From assembly GCA_002717445.1 (NCBI GenBank), contig PBDY01000009.1, positions 9,718-44,297 of the forward strand: a stretch of DNA of 34,580 nt, given 5' to 3'. This document shows, piece by piece, positions 1-8,229 of the stretch (position 1 is its first letter; every line of letters starts with the position of its first letter). Both the position numbers and the translations under genes were made by a program. The notes under the pieces are model-generated. The model searched no databases. It was not told the origin of the DNA and worked only from the letters and a program-made list of their open reading frames with translations. The stretch comes from Gammaproteobacteria bacterium (GTDB lineage Bacteria; Pseudomonadota; Gammaproteobacteria; Steroidobacterales; UBA11654).

Positions 1-593
1 AAATGCAATGCGTCAAAAGTCCCTGCTCCGACAGTTATCTTTTCCTCCCCAACATACTCAATATTCATTGTTATAGGAAAGAGCATCGGTCCAGTTGCGC
101 CTCTGTGATCAGGCGAGGAAAGCAATATTTCGCCCGTGTCTTGAACGGTTTCATCACTGCTTCTGTCAAACAGTCTCAAGTGCCAAGCATCGCAAGCAAT
201 GGCATGGTTTTGGAAAGTTTTCAATGGCCCATTGGTTGCCATTTTCTGACTCACCCGGCCTTCAAGTGTTGTGGTTGTTTCACACTCTGCATATTCATCT
301 GTGAAGTTAAACCAGCCCGAACCCATGAATTGATCATCGACGGAGATTCTTACAAAGCAGTCGGTAGGCATCCAATTTTCATCCAAAGAATAAGTGATGT
401 CTCTCATTACGGCTGGACGATCATCGATCTCACAATGGGCCACTATTTTTCTATGTCCATTCGCATGCTTATTGATAATGAAGTATTCCCTCCCTCTTTC
501 TTGTCCTTTTCGATCTTCTTTGTTGGAGAGGTAAATGATTTTACCCATTACTGTCTCATGATCAATTTGTGTGATGTTTTCTTTTTCAGTCAT
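1..593 (-). CDS. DUF3108-like protein, C-terminus truncated by left window edge
   Basis: Minus-strand frame open from ATG at 593 to the window edge: MTEKENITQIDHETVMGKIIYLSNKEDRKGQERGREYFIINKHANGHRKIVAHCEIDDRP...VGEEKITVGAGTFDALHF. Absent from the ORF track because no stop lies inside the window. The end motif 'VGAGTFDALHF' resembles DUF3108-type proteins. The start overlaps the stop of the upstream lipoprotein gene. Confidence 0.75.
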   Translation of the reverse strand, partial: MTEKENITQIDHETVMGKIIYLSNKEDRKGQERGREYFIINKHANGHRKIVAHCEIDDRPAVMRDITYSLDENWMPTDCFVRISVDDQFMGSGWFNFTDEYAECETTTTLEGRVSQKMATNGPLKTFQNHAIACDAWHLRLFDRSSDETVQDTGEILLSSPDHRGATGPMLFPITMNIEYVGEEKITVGAGTFDALH

Positions 594-1089
594 TGCCTTC
601 CTCGTTTTCATTATCCAGTTCTCTTGAGATTTCTGGCTCACCACTGACCTCTGGCTCTATATCGTCTAGAGGTTCAGCCTTACCGAATTGAACCATTAAG
701 TTGTACAATCCCATCTCATCCAATTCAGTGACACTGACAATTGAATATCTTGGCTGAAAAATATCATTGGGAATAATTAACTCATCACCTGCATACCCAC
801 AGACTCTGCCTGTCCAACTTCTAAAGCTAATCATGTCTGAACCTCCGAGATCCAAGTTAGCAGGGCTTATTTGAAGATGATATGCTCTCTTTCTTGGTCT
901 TCCATATACGATCAGATTTCCTCTATCGAGAACTTCGTAATCATTGATACTGGCAGTGTTAAAACACGATGCTCTTTTATTGGTATTAAGGCTAGAGTTT
1001 TTTCCAGACAACTCGTCATCTGTAGTGCATCCAATTACGAGCACATTAAGGATAATGATTGGGATAATTATTAAGATTCTACTTTTGAT
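586..1089 (-). CDS. Small secreted lipoprotein of unknown function
   Basis: ORF track gives a GTG start at 1044 (MLVIGCTTDDE...), which cuts the signal peptide. The frame stays open upstream and yields (I/M)KSRILIIIPIIILNVLVIGC with a lipobox, with GGAG 7 nt upstream of an ATC codon at 1089. Confidence 0.65.
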   Translation of the reverse strand: MKSRILIIIPIIILNVLVIGCTTDDELSGKNSSLNTNKRASCFNTASINDYEVLDRGNLIVYGRPRKRAYHLQISPANLDLGGSDMISFRSWTGRVCGYAGDELIIPNDIFQPRYSIVSVTELDEMGLYNLMVQFGKAEPLDDIEPEVSGEPEISRELDNENEEGND

Positions 1090-1185
1090 TCTTCTTCTCC
1101 GAATTTAGCTGTCATTTTGTTTTATTTTAAGTCAGAATACTCCTGATTATATAACTCTTCACAAAACAATCACAAAAATAAACCG

Positions 1186-1938
1186 ATGGAAAAGATATTA
1201 GTTTGCATAAAGCGCGTCATTGACTACAACGTCAAAATAAGAGTCAAACCCGATGAATCTGGGGTTGTCACAGAAGGGGTAAAAATGAGCATCAATCCTT
1301 TTGATGAAATTGCCCTAGAGGAAGCACTCAGAATTAAAGAAAATGGAGATGCAGTTGAAGTTGTTATCGTGTCTATTGGCCCAGATGATTCACAACAACA
1401 ATTAAGGACAGGTTTGGCCATGGGAGCAGATCGTGCAATTCTAATCAAACATGACGGGGAAATAGAGCCCCTTACTGTTGCGAAAGCATTGTCTGAAATC
1501 GTTGAAGATGAGAATCCAGGGTTAATCATGATGGGCAAACAAGCAATTGATGATGATTCCAGTCAAACCGGACAGATCCTCGCCCAACTGTGTGACATTC
1601 CTCAAGCCACCTTTGCATCCAAGGTGTCTATTCAAGAAGAGAAAGCGACTGTTGTCAGAGAGATCGATCAGGGATTGGAAACTTTAGAAATTGATTTACC
1701 GGCCATCATCACAACAGATTTGAGATTGAATGAACCAAGATATGTAAAGCTTCCAGATATCATGAAGGCCAAGAAAAAAGTTCTGGATGTGATCGAATCG
1801 GGCGAACTAAAAACAGACTTTAGTTCCTCAATCGAGGTAATCAATGTCACCCCTCCTCCTCCAAGAGAGTCAGGCGTGATGGTGAATGATGTTGAAGAGC
1901 TTGTTGTTGCACTCAAGGAAAAAGGACTTTTGTCATGA
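1186..1938 (+). CDS. etfB: Electron transfer flavoprotein subunit beta
   Basis: MEKILVCIKRVIDYNVKIRVKPDESGV...SINPFDEIALEEALRIKE...MGADRAI; typical EtfB sequence. Confidence 0.95.
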   Translation: MEKILVCIKRVIDYNVKIRVKPDESGVVTEGVKMSINPFDEIALEEALRIKENGDAVEVVIVSIGPDDSQQQLRTGLAMGADRAILIKHDGEIEPLTVAKALSEIVEDENPGLIMMGKQAIDDDSSQTGQILAQLCDIPQATFASKVSIQEEKATVVREIDQGLETLEIDLPAIITTDLRLNEPRYVKLPDIMKAKKKVLDVIESGELKTDFSSSIEVINVTPPPPRESGVMVNDVEELVVALKEKGLLS

Positions 1939-2873
1939 CAAAAATACTAGTTATTGCAGAACACTTTGACGGAGAGATTCTTTCAGCTACATCAAAAACG
2001 GTGAATTGTGCTTCTCAGATTTCTGAATCGATAGATATTTTGGTTCTAGGAGACGACTCTGCTGTAGCATCTCAAGCAACCACCATCGATGCAGTAAGTA
2101 ATGTTCTCTCGATAAGCAATGAAGCATTTGGGTATCCAGTTTCATCAATCATGGCTCCAGTTGTGGCTGAGATCTCGAGCGAATACGATTATATACTTCT
2201 GCCTTCTTCCACATTTGGCAAAGACCTAGCGCCTAGAATTTCTGCAATTCTTGATGTGAATCAAGTGACCGACATTATGTCTGTTGAGGAACCCAGGATT
2301 TTCAAACGGCCAATCTATGCTGGAAATGCAATACAAACGATTAAGATCGCAGAGGGGAAGAAAGTTTTAGGCACAGTAAGGACCGCTTCTTTTAAAGAGC
2401 TTGGGAATTCCAATAGTGCAAACCTGATAGAGACCGAAATGCCATCAGTCAATATTCCTAGCCACACAAGATTTATAAAGATTGAATCAGAAAAAACAGA
2501 AAGACCCGATCTCCAAGTTGCATCCATTGTTATATCTGGCGGCCGCGGTGTTGGCAGCGCAGAGAATTTTGAATTGCTTTACCAGCTTGCTGACAAACTA
2601 GGAGCCTCAGTTGGAGCATCAAGGGCTGCAGTTGATGCAGGTTTTGTTCCGAATGACATGCAGGTCGGGCAGACGGGTAAGATTATTGCTCCAGACCTTT
2701 ATTTTGCCATTGGTATTTCAGGGGCAATTCAGCATATTGCAGGAATCAAGGATGCAGGAACAATTGTCGCAGTCAATAAAGATGCAGATGCACCCATTTT
2801 TGAAATAGCAGACATTGGTATTGTTGCAGATCTTTTTGAATTCATACCGCAACTCACCTCTAAACTTGACTAA
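1935..2873 (+). CDS. etfA: Electron transfer flavoprotein subunit alpha
   Basis: [22 protein letters not shown]...[70 protein letters not shown]; EtfA FAD-binding signature. ATGA-type overlap with etfB. Confidence 0.95.
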   Translation: MTKILVIAEHFDGEILSATSKTVNCASQISESIDILVLGDDSAVASQATTIDAVSNVLSISNEAFGYPVSSIMAPVVAEISSEYDYILLPSSTFGKDLAPRISAILDVNQVTDIMSVEEPRIFKRPIYAGNAIQTIKIAEGKKVLGTVRTASFKELGNSNSANLIETEMPSVNIPSHTRFIKIESEKTERPDLQVASIVISGGRGVGSAENFELLYQLADKLGASVGASRAAVDAGFVPNDMQVGQTGKIIAPDLYFAIGISGAIQHIAGIKDAGTIVAVNKDADAPIFEIADIGIVADLFEFIPQLTSKLD

Positions 2874-4068
2874 TCAAGAGACCCTGAAAAAACCCTCTAC
2901 TCTTCTATTGGGTTTTGCAAGTGGAATGTCCCCTTTTGGTATGGCAATCGTTGTTCCGACACTGGAATTATTTGTCAACGAATTTCAATCCACTTACTCT
3001 TCTGTTCAGTTTATTATTTCCGCCTATCTATTTGGTCTCGCAATTGCTCAACCATTTATGGGATTCCTCTCGGATAAACTTGGACGAAAACCTGTAATGG
3101 TCTCAGGAATAATTTTATTTATTATTGCCTCATATATATGTATGACAGCAGAAGGCCTATCGACGTTGATCGTTGCAAGGTTCCTGCAAGGAATCGGCGG
3201 AAGTGTCGGCACAGTCACATCAAGAGCAATCATCAGAGACACTTACTCTGGTGATCAGGCAGCAAAGTCACTTTCTAGAGTTACTGCAACCATGGGAATG
3301 GCGCCCATGATTGCACCTGTTGTTGGAGCAATTGCACTGTCTTTGACCGGGTCTCCCAGCGGAATATTCATGGTCACATTATTGATCGGATTGTCCATAC
3401 TGTTCCCAGTCATATTCTACTTGCCGGAAACTGTTGTAAAAGGAGGACTAGATAAAAATAAGTCCAGTTGGTATAAGAATTACAATAAGTTTCTGAGATC
3501 AGAGACATTTATTGGGTCAACTTTTATCTATGGATTTACTACGGGAAGTTTTTTTGCCATTTTAGCGGTTGGTTCAACAGTTTTTTCAAGGAATTTGGGT
3601 ATCGATAGCATTGGTTTTGGGCTCATATGGAGTTCTTTGACCGTCTTGTACGCATCGGCAACATTTTTTGCAGGCAATCTGACAGCTAAATTAGGATTGA
3701 TGAAGGTTTTAAATATTGGTGTGCGACTTAACCTGGTTGCTGGATCTTTGTTTGCGTTCTTAATCTATTTAACCGGAACAAATATTTACTCCATAATTTT
3801 CCCACTTGCTTTGATGTTTATTGCACACGGGTTTATTGTCGCTATGTCTATGGCTAAAGCAGTTAGCGATTTTCCGAACATAGCTGGAGCAAGTTCTGGA
3901 CTATCAAGTTCACTGGGTTTGTTGACAGGGGGTTTATTCAGCATCCTATCAGGATCAATATACACAGGTGAATTCATGCCGATCGCCATCATTGTTTGGC
4001 TCTCAACTTTCTTTTGTTATCTATGTTTCTTATTGGTTCGCTCAGGAGATCAAAAGAAAAAAGATTAA
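2866..4068 (+). CDS. MFS transporter, Bcr/CflA-like drug resistance family
   Basis: Multi-TM protein with the MFS motif 'GFLSDKLGRKPVMVSGIILF'. The ORF-track start (2815) lies deep in etfA. A TTG at 2866 ([11 protein letters not shown]...) overlapping the etfA stop is more likely. Confidence 0.85.
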   Translation: MTNQETLKKPSTLLLGFASGMSPFGMAIVVPTLELFVNEFQSTYSSVQFIISAYLFGLAIAQPFMGFLSDKLGRKPVMVSGIILFIIASYICMTAEGLSTLIVARFLQGIGGSVGTVTSRAIIRDTYSGDQAAKSLSRVTATMGMAPMIAPVVGAIALSLTGSPSGIFMVTLLIGLSILFPVIFYLPETVVKGGLDKNKSSWYKNYNKFLRSETFIGSTFIYGFTTGSFFAILAVGSTVFSRNLGIDSIGFGLIWSSLTVLYASATFFAGNLTAKLGLMKVLNIGVRLNLVAGSLFAFLIYLTGTNIYSIIFPLALMFIAHGFIVAMSMAKAVSDFPNIAGASSGLSSSLGLLTGGLFSILSGSIYTGEFMPIAIIVWLSTFFCYLCFLLVRSGDQKKKD

Positions 4069-4074
4069 ATCCCC

Positions 4075-4746
4075 TCAGCCTATACTTCCCGGCTTGGCGA
4101 TACCTATCCACGCTTCAATAATCAGCAAGACCCATATGCTTAAAACAAAAACTCTTGCTTTGTCCAAACTGGCTTTCATTTCAATATCATCGGCCTCATT
4201 GATATTGTCAATGGCTATATTGTGGATTCCTTTAATGAAACCACCGATGTATTTTCTAATCATGATTCCGCAGAATATGAGCCCAGCAAAAACAACGAGC
4301 TTATAACCCACCCATGGCTCTGCATCCAAACGACCCGTATAGAATCCATAAAAGACTGATGCCAGTAAAGTAATGACCATTACCCATCTAAAAACGTAAT
4401 CCACTTTTGTCATTTGTTTTACGAGGTCTGTCCCCTCGTTAAAATGCATATAGATAAGTGCGCAAAACCAAACAGGCCCGAGAAGAATAATTCCAACCCA
4501 CTGCCATGTTGGATGATCAATTCCATAATACTCGGTGAGAATACCTCCAACGGTCAACATCAAGCTAAGACAAAGTCTTGGGATAAGATCTAGATTCATC
4601 ATGATTTTTCCAGCCATTTGCCTGGCATCACGAGATAAATTTTTATTCACGGACAAACCACTGGAATAAAAGACACCGATATCTCCACCGAGCCAGTATA
4701 CGAATAATAGTAAATGCATTAATAAAGCTATGTCATGTCCACTCAT
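4075..4746 (-). CDS. Uncharacterised polytopic membrane protein, CopD/HemJ-like flavour
   Basis: MSGHDIALLMHLLLFVYWLGGDIGVFYSSGLSVNKNLS...; several hydrophobic segments; family not firmly recognised. Confidence 0.7.
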   Translation of the reverse strand: MSGHDIALLMHLLLFVYWLGGDIGVFYSSGLSVNKNLSRDARQMAGKIMMNLDLIPRLCLSLMLTVGGILTEYYGIDHPTWQWVGIILLGPVWFCALIYMHFNEGTDLVKQMTKVDYVFRWVMVITLLASVFYGFYTGRLDAEPWVGYKLVVFAGLIFCGIMIRKYIGGFIKGIHNIAIDNINEADDIEMKASLDKARVFVLSIWVLLIIEAWIGIAKPGSIG

Positions 4747-4860
4747 TGGTATTCCCCTTTTACATCCGTTCAGTGTAAATGATTATATGACATCGTCATC
4801 GAACGTCAATCTGCACGAGAACCCGGTGAAATAAAAAATACGGATAAAGACGATAAGATA

Positions 4861-5871
4861 TTACATGGTGACGATTGTTTTTCCGAAATTCTTCCCTCTC
4901 ATCAGTTTACAAAACTGAGCAGGAGTTTTCTCAATGCCAACCACTTCATCTTCCATGTATTGAATTTTTCCGTCTTGAAGCCATTGACTGGCTTTTGATA
5001 TAAATTCATCTTGTTTGTCATAGTGGTCATATACAACGACCCCTCTTATTGTGGCTCTTGCTCCAACAATTGGTCCGAGATTGGGTCCTGGAGGCGGCGT
5101 GGAGAGATTGTATTGTGTCATAAATCCACAGAGCACTATTCTGGCGTTAAAGGCTAGATTCTTAGTCATGATGTCGAGTGTTTCTCCCCCAACATTATCA
5201 AAATAGATATCTACGCCATTGGGGCAAAGTTCTCTGATTCTATGATCAATGTTTTCGGTTTTATAATTAATGCAATCTTCGAATCCAAAAACATTTTTAA
5301 CCGCATTGCATTTCTCTTCTGAGCCAGCGATGCCTATGGCTTTAGCACCGTGAATCTGAGCAATCTGACCAACCATACACCCTACTGGACCGCTTGCTGC
5401 TGATACGACTAGAATGTCACCCTCTTTTGGTTCTCCATATACCATAAGGCCTGCATATGCAGTCAATCCTGGCATGCCCATTATTCCAAGCGCAGTACTT
5501 AATCGTCCCTGATGGCCAGTGAGCTTGCGCACTCCATCTCCATCAGATATGCCATATTCTTGCCATCCATTTGATGTCAGCACGATTTCTCCTTTTTGGT
5601 AGTCAGGATGATTTGATTCGATTATTTCTGAAACCGTTCGTCCGACAATCGTGTCACCGACATTCACCTTTTCTGAGTATATATGTCTACCAGTTATCAC
5701 ACCTCTGATGTATGGATCTAGAGAAAGATGTATCGTCTTACTCAAAAACTGATTGGTATCAGGAGTGCTTATCTCGTCATCTAATAGCTCAAAGTCTTCT
5801 TCAGTAGGAACACCTTCTGGAGACTTTTTTAAGACAATTTTTCGGTTTGTAGTCAATTTAAAGTTGATCAA
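4861..5871 (-). CDS. NADP-dependent oxidoreductase, MDR superfamily (CurA/YncB-like)
   Basis: LDPYIRGVITGRHIYSEKVNVGDTIVGRTVSEII...GMPGLTAYAGLMVYGEPKEGDILVVSAASGPVGCMVGQIAQIHGAKAIGIAGSEEKC...YFDNVGGETLD. Confidence 0.9.
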   Translation of the reverse strand: MINFKLTTNRKIVLKKSPEGVPTEEDFELLDDEISTPDTNQFLSKTIHLSLDPYIRGVITGRHIYSEKVNVGDTIVGRTVSEIIESNHPDYQKGEIVLTSNGWQEYGISDGDGVRKLTGHQGRLSTALGIMGMPGLTAYAGLMVYGEPKEGDILVVSAASGPVGCMVGQIAQIHGAKAIGIAGSEEKCNAVKNVFGFEDCINYKTENIDHRIRELCPNGVDIYFDNVGGETLDIMTKNLAFNARIVLCGFMTQYNLSTPPPGPNLGPIVGARATIRGVVVYDHYDKQDEFISKASQWLQDGKIQYMEDEVVGIEKTPAQFCKLMRGKNFGKTIVTM

Positions 5872-6340
5872 TCATATGGTCACAACTGCTGACCCTAAAT
5901 TCTCCACCGTCTTCAATATTAACGATTTCAACGACGCCATCATTGATAACTAAAGAGAATCTTTGACCCCTTGTTCCCATCCCAAATCCTGAAGCATCGA
6001 GACCAAGACCGATGGCTGAGGTGAATTCTCCATTTCCGTCTGCCAACATTAGCACCTTGTCTCCAGCATCTTGACTTTTGCCCCAAGCATCCATCACAAA
6101 CACATCATTGACTGCCATGCATGCAATGGTATCAATACCCTTGGCTGTAAGTTCCGTCGCTTTCTCAATAAACCCAGGAAGATGTTGTAGAGAGCAAGTT
6201 GGCGTAAAAGCTCCTGGAACTGAAAACAAGGCAACTCTCTTTCCAGCAAATAAGTCATCATAGCTAACCGGCGATGGGCCTTCAGCTGTCATGGTTGTAA
6301 AGTTGATATTTGGGACTTTATCTCCAACATCAATGCTCAT
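5858..6340 (-). CDS. Peroxiredoxin, Prx5/hybrid-type
   Basis: MSIDVGDKVPNINFTTMTAEGPSPVSYDDLFAGKRVALFSVPGAFTPTCSLQHLPGFIEKATEL; Prx5 active site 'PGAFTPTCS..HLPGF'. Confidence 0.93.
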   Translation of the reverse strand: MSIDVGDKVPNINFTTMTAEGPSPVSYDDLFAGKRVALFSVPGAFTPTCSLQHLPGFIEKATELTAKGIDTIACMAVNDVFVMDAWGKSQDAGDKVLMLADGNGEFTSAIGLGLDASGFGMGTRGQRFSLVINDGVVEIVNIEDGGEFRVSSCDHMIDQL

Positions 6341-6392
6341 TTATTTTCTCCTCGAATTTATAGTAGAAAGAGATATTTTATTACACAAAAAA

Positions 6393-7682
6393 TCAATCAA
6401 CCATAAATAATGCTATTTCAGGAACAAAAGATACAGTCATGAGACCCATGAGCATAATAATCAAAAACGGAATGGTGGCCTTGCATATCGTCCAAAACTT
6501 CTCTTTAAAGACACCCATTGCGACAATTAAGTTTAGTCCAAGGGGTGGCGTGAGATAACCAATTTCTAAATTCATAACCATGATGATTCCAAAGTGAGTG
6601 GGATCAATGCCGTGTGATGTTGCGATTGGCATCAACATTGGAGCAAGAATAAGAATTGCTGAACCAATATCGATGAGACAACCAATCAGAATTAGAAAAA
6701 GGTTAATGCTCAGTAAAGCCGTTACAGGGTTATCAATTTTATCACTCATCCAGGCCACTAAATTCTGAGGAACTTCCTCATAGGTAAGAAATACATTTAA
6801 ACTCAAAGCGATCATTAAAACTGGGAATAAGGACCCAAGTAATTTAGTTGTTTCTCTGATGACGTCTCTCAAATCATCCAAGTTCATTTCTTTATGAATC
6901 ATTGATTCAACAATAAAAGCATAAACAACGGCCACAGCTGCAGATTCAGTTGCTGTGAAGTATCCTGAGTATATTCCCCCGAGTATAATCAAGGGCATCA
7001 ATAGTGCCCAAATTCCCTTACGCAGTGATTTTGAAATATATGAAAGGTTCCAAGAACTTTCCCGGTGTGAAAAATTTTGAGCCACAGCATAAGTAAGCAT
7101 CAAAGACGTGAGTAATATGGCAGGACCAATGCCTGCTATAAATAAATCTCCAATTGATGTTTGCGTCATGATTCCATATAAAATCAATGGAATACTTGGA
7201 GGTACAACAATTCCAAGAGTGCCCGCGGCACATAGAGCACCGAGTGCAAAGTTTTTAGGATAACCCGCTTTGATCAACGCGGGATACATAAGCGTTCCAA
7301 TGGCAAGCAATGTGACTGTCCCCGATCCAGAGACTGCGGCAAAGGCCGCACATGACATGATTGTTGCAATGGCCAGTCCCCCAGGAATGGGTGCAGTCAA
7401 TGAAGTCATTAAATCAATGAGTCTTGATGCCATTCCCCCCCTCGACATAATGTTTCCTGCAAGAATAAAAAGAGGGATGGATAGCAGTATATCCTTGTTG
7501 GCAGCATCCCATGCATCGACGACAATATTGCTGATCACACCATCTCCAAATGCCCAGTAAGCATATGCCGTGGATATGCCTAAGATAACAATAAGATTCT
7601 GTCTCAATACAAATAAGACAAGAATTATGATTGGTAAAAACAGAGCAGAGACCATTGGATTATTCTGTGCCTGAATCGACAC
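6393..7682 (-). CDS. dctM: TRAP transporter large permease (DctM)
   Basis: 429 aa polytopic; '...ILAGNIMSRGGMASRLIDL...GIVVPPSIPLILYGIMTQTSIGDLFIAGIGPAILL...' typical DctM. Confidence 0.92.
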   Translation of the reverse strand: MSIQAQNNPMVSALFLPIIILVLFVLRQNLIVILGISTAYAYWAFGDGVISNIVVDAWDAANKDILLSIPLFILAGNIMSRGGMASRLIDLMTSLTAPIPGGLAIATIMSCAAFAAVSGSGTVTLLAIGTLMYPALIKAGYPKNFALGALCAAGTLGIVVPPSIPLILYGIMTQTSIGDLFIAGIGPAILLTSLMLTYAVAQNFSHRESSWNLSYISKSLRKGIWALLMPLIILGGIYSGYFTATESAAVAVVYAFIVESMIHKEMNLDDLRDVIRETTKLLGSLFPVLMIALSLNVFLTYEEVPQNLVAWMSDKIDNPVTALLSINLFLILIGCLIDIGSAILILAPMLMPIATSHGIDPTHFGIIMVMNLEIGYLTPPLGLNLIVAMGVFKEKFWTICKATIPFLIIMLMGLMTVSFVPEIALFMVD

Positions 7683-8157
7683 CCTCCCCTGGTCTAAAAT
7701 TTGGATTGATTGTATAAATTAGGTGTCTAATCGATGTTAAAAAGAATGCCGCAGGGATAATCATTTGAAAAGGCCAAACCGCTATTCTTAGAACGATTGA
7801 CTGAACATCATCTCTGAATGTTTCAGTCACTACCTGAAAAGCAATGACAGAAAAGACAAAACAAAAAAGAAACATGAGCCCTTCCTGAATTCGATTGAGA
7901 ATAGGTTCAAATGATTCCGGCAACCAATTGTCTGCAAATTTAGGCCTTAAATGGGCGGCTTCTGATGACGCCACACCTAACCCAAACATCACGACGAATA
8001 AATTTGCATAAACACCAACTTGTCTCGACCAATGCAATCCTGTTCCAGTGATCTCTCTGAAAGCAACATCGCTGAACATCACAATAACCAATGCAACAAA
8101 TGCCAGGAATGTTACATTCCTTTCAAAAATATCTAAGTATCTTAATGTCAGCTTCAT
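7660..8157 (-). CDS. dctQ: TRAP transporter small permease (DctQ)
   Basis: 165 aa, 4 hydrophobic segments, 'FSDVAFREITGTGLHWSRQVGVYANLFVVMFGLGVASSEAAHLRP'; overlaps dctM. Confidence 0.9.
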   Translation of the reverse strand: MKLTLRYLDIFERNVTFLAFVALVIVMFSDVAFREITGTGLHWSRQVGVYANLFVVMFGLGVASSEAAHLRPKFADNWLPESFEPILNRIQEGLMFLFCFVFSVIAFQVVTETFRDDVQSIVLRIAVWPFQMIIPAAFFLTSIRHLIYTINPNFRPGEGVDSGTE

Positions 8158-8229
8158 GATTTTGTCTTTGAATAATGATAAATCATTGTAAACTATCCTG
8201 ATAAACGATTTTATTGCAAACCACTAACT

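Noticed and set aside
3-647. 214-aa + strand ORF in the track
   Set aside because: Antisense to a coherent minus-strand CDS (1-593) and the lipoprotein end; no recognisable protein features.
1224-1538. Antisense ORF inside etfB (and many similar shadow ORFs, e.g. 6078-6263, 7270-7560, 14025-14285, 20686-21084, 26627-27007, 30580-30933)
   Set aside because: Opposite-strand shadows of strongly recognised genes with low-complexity, non-protein-like translations.
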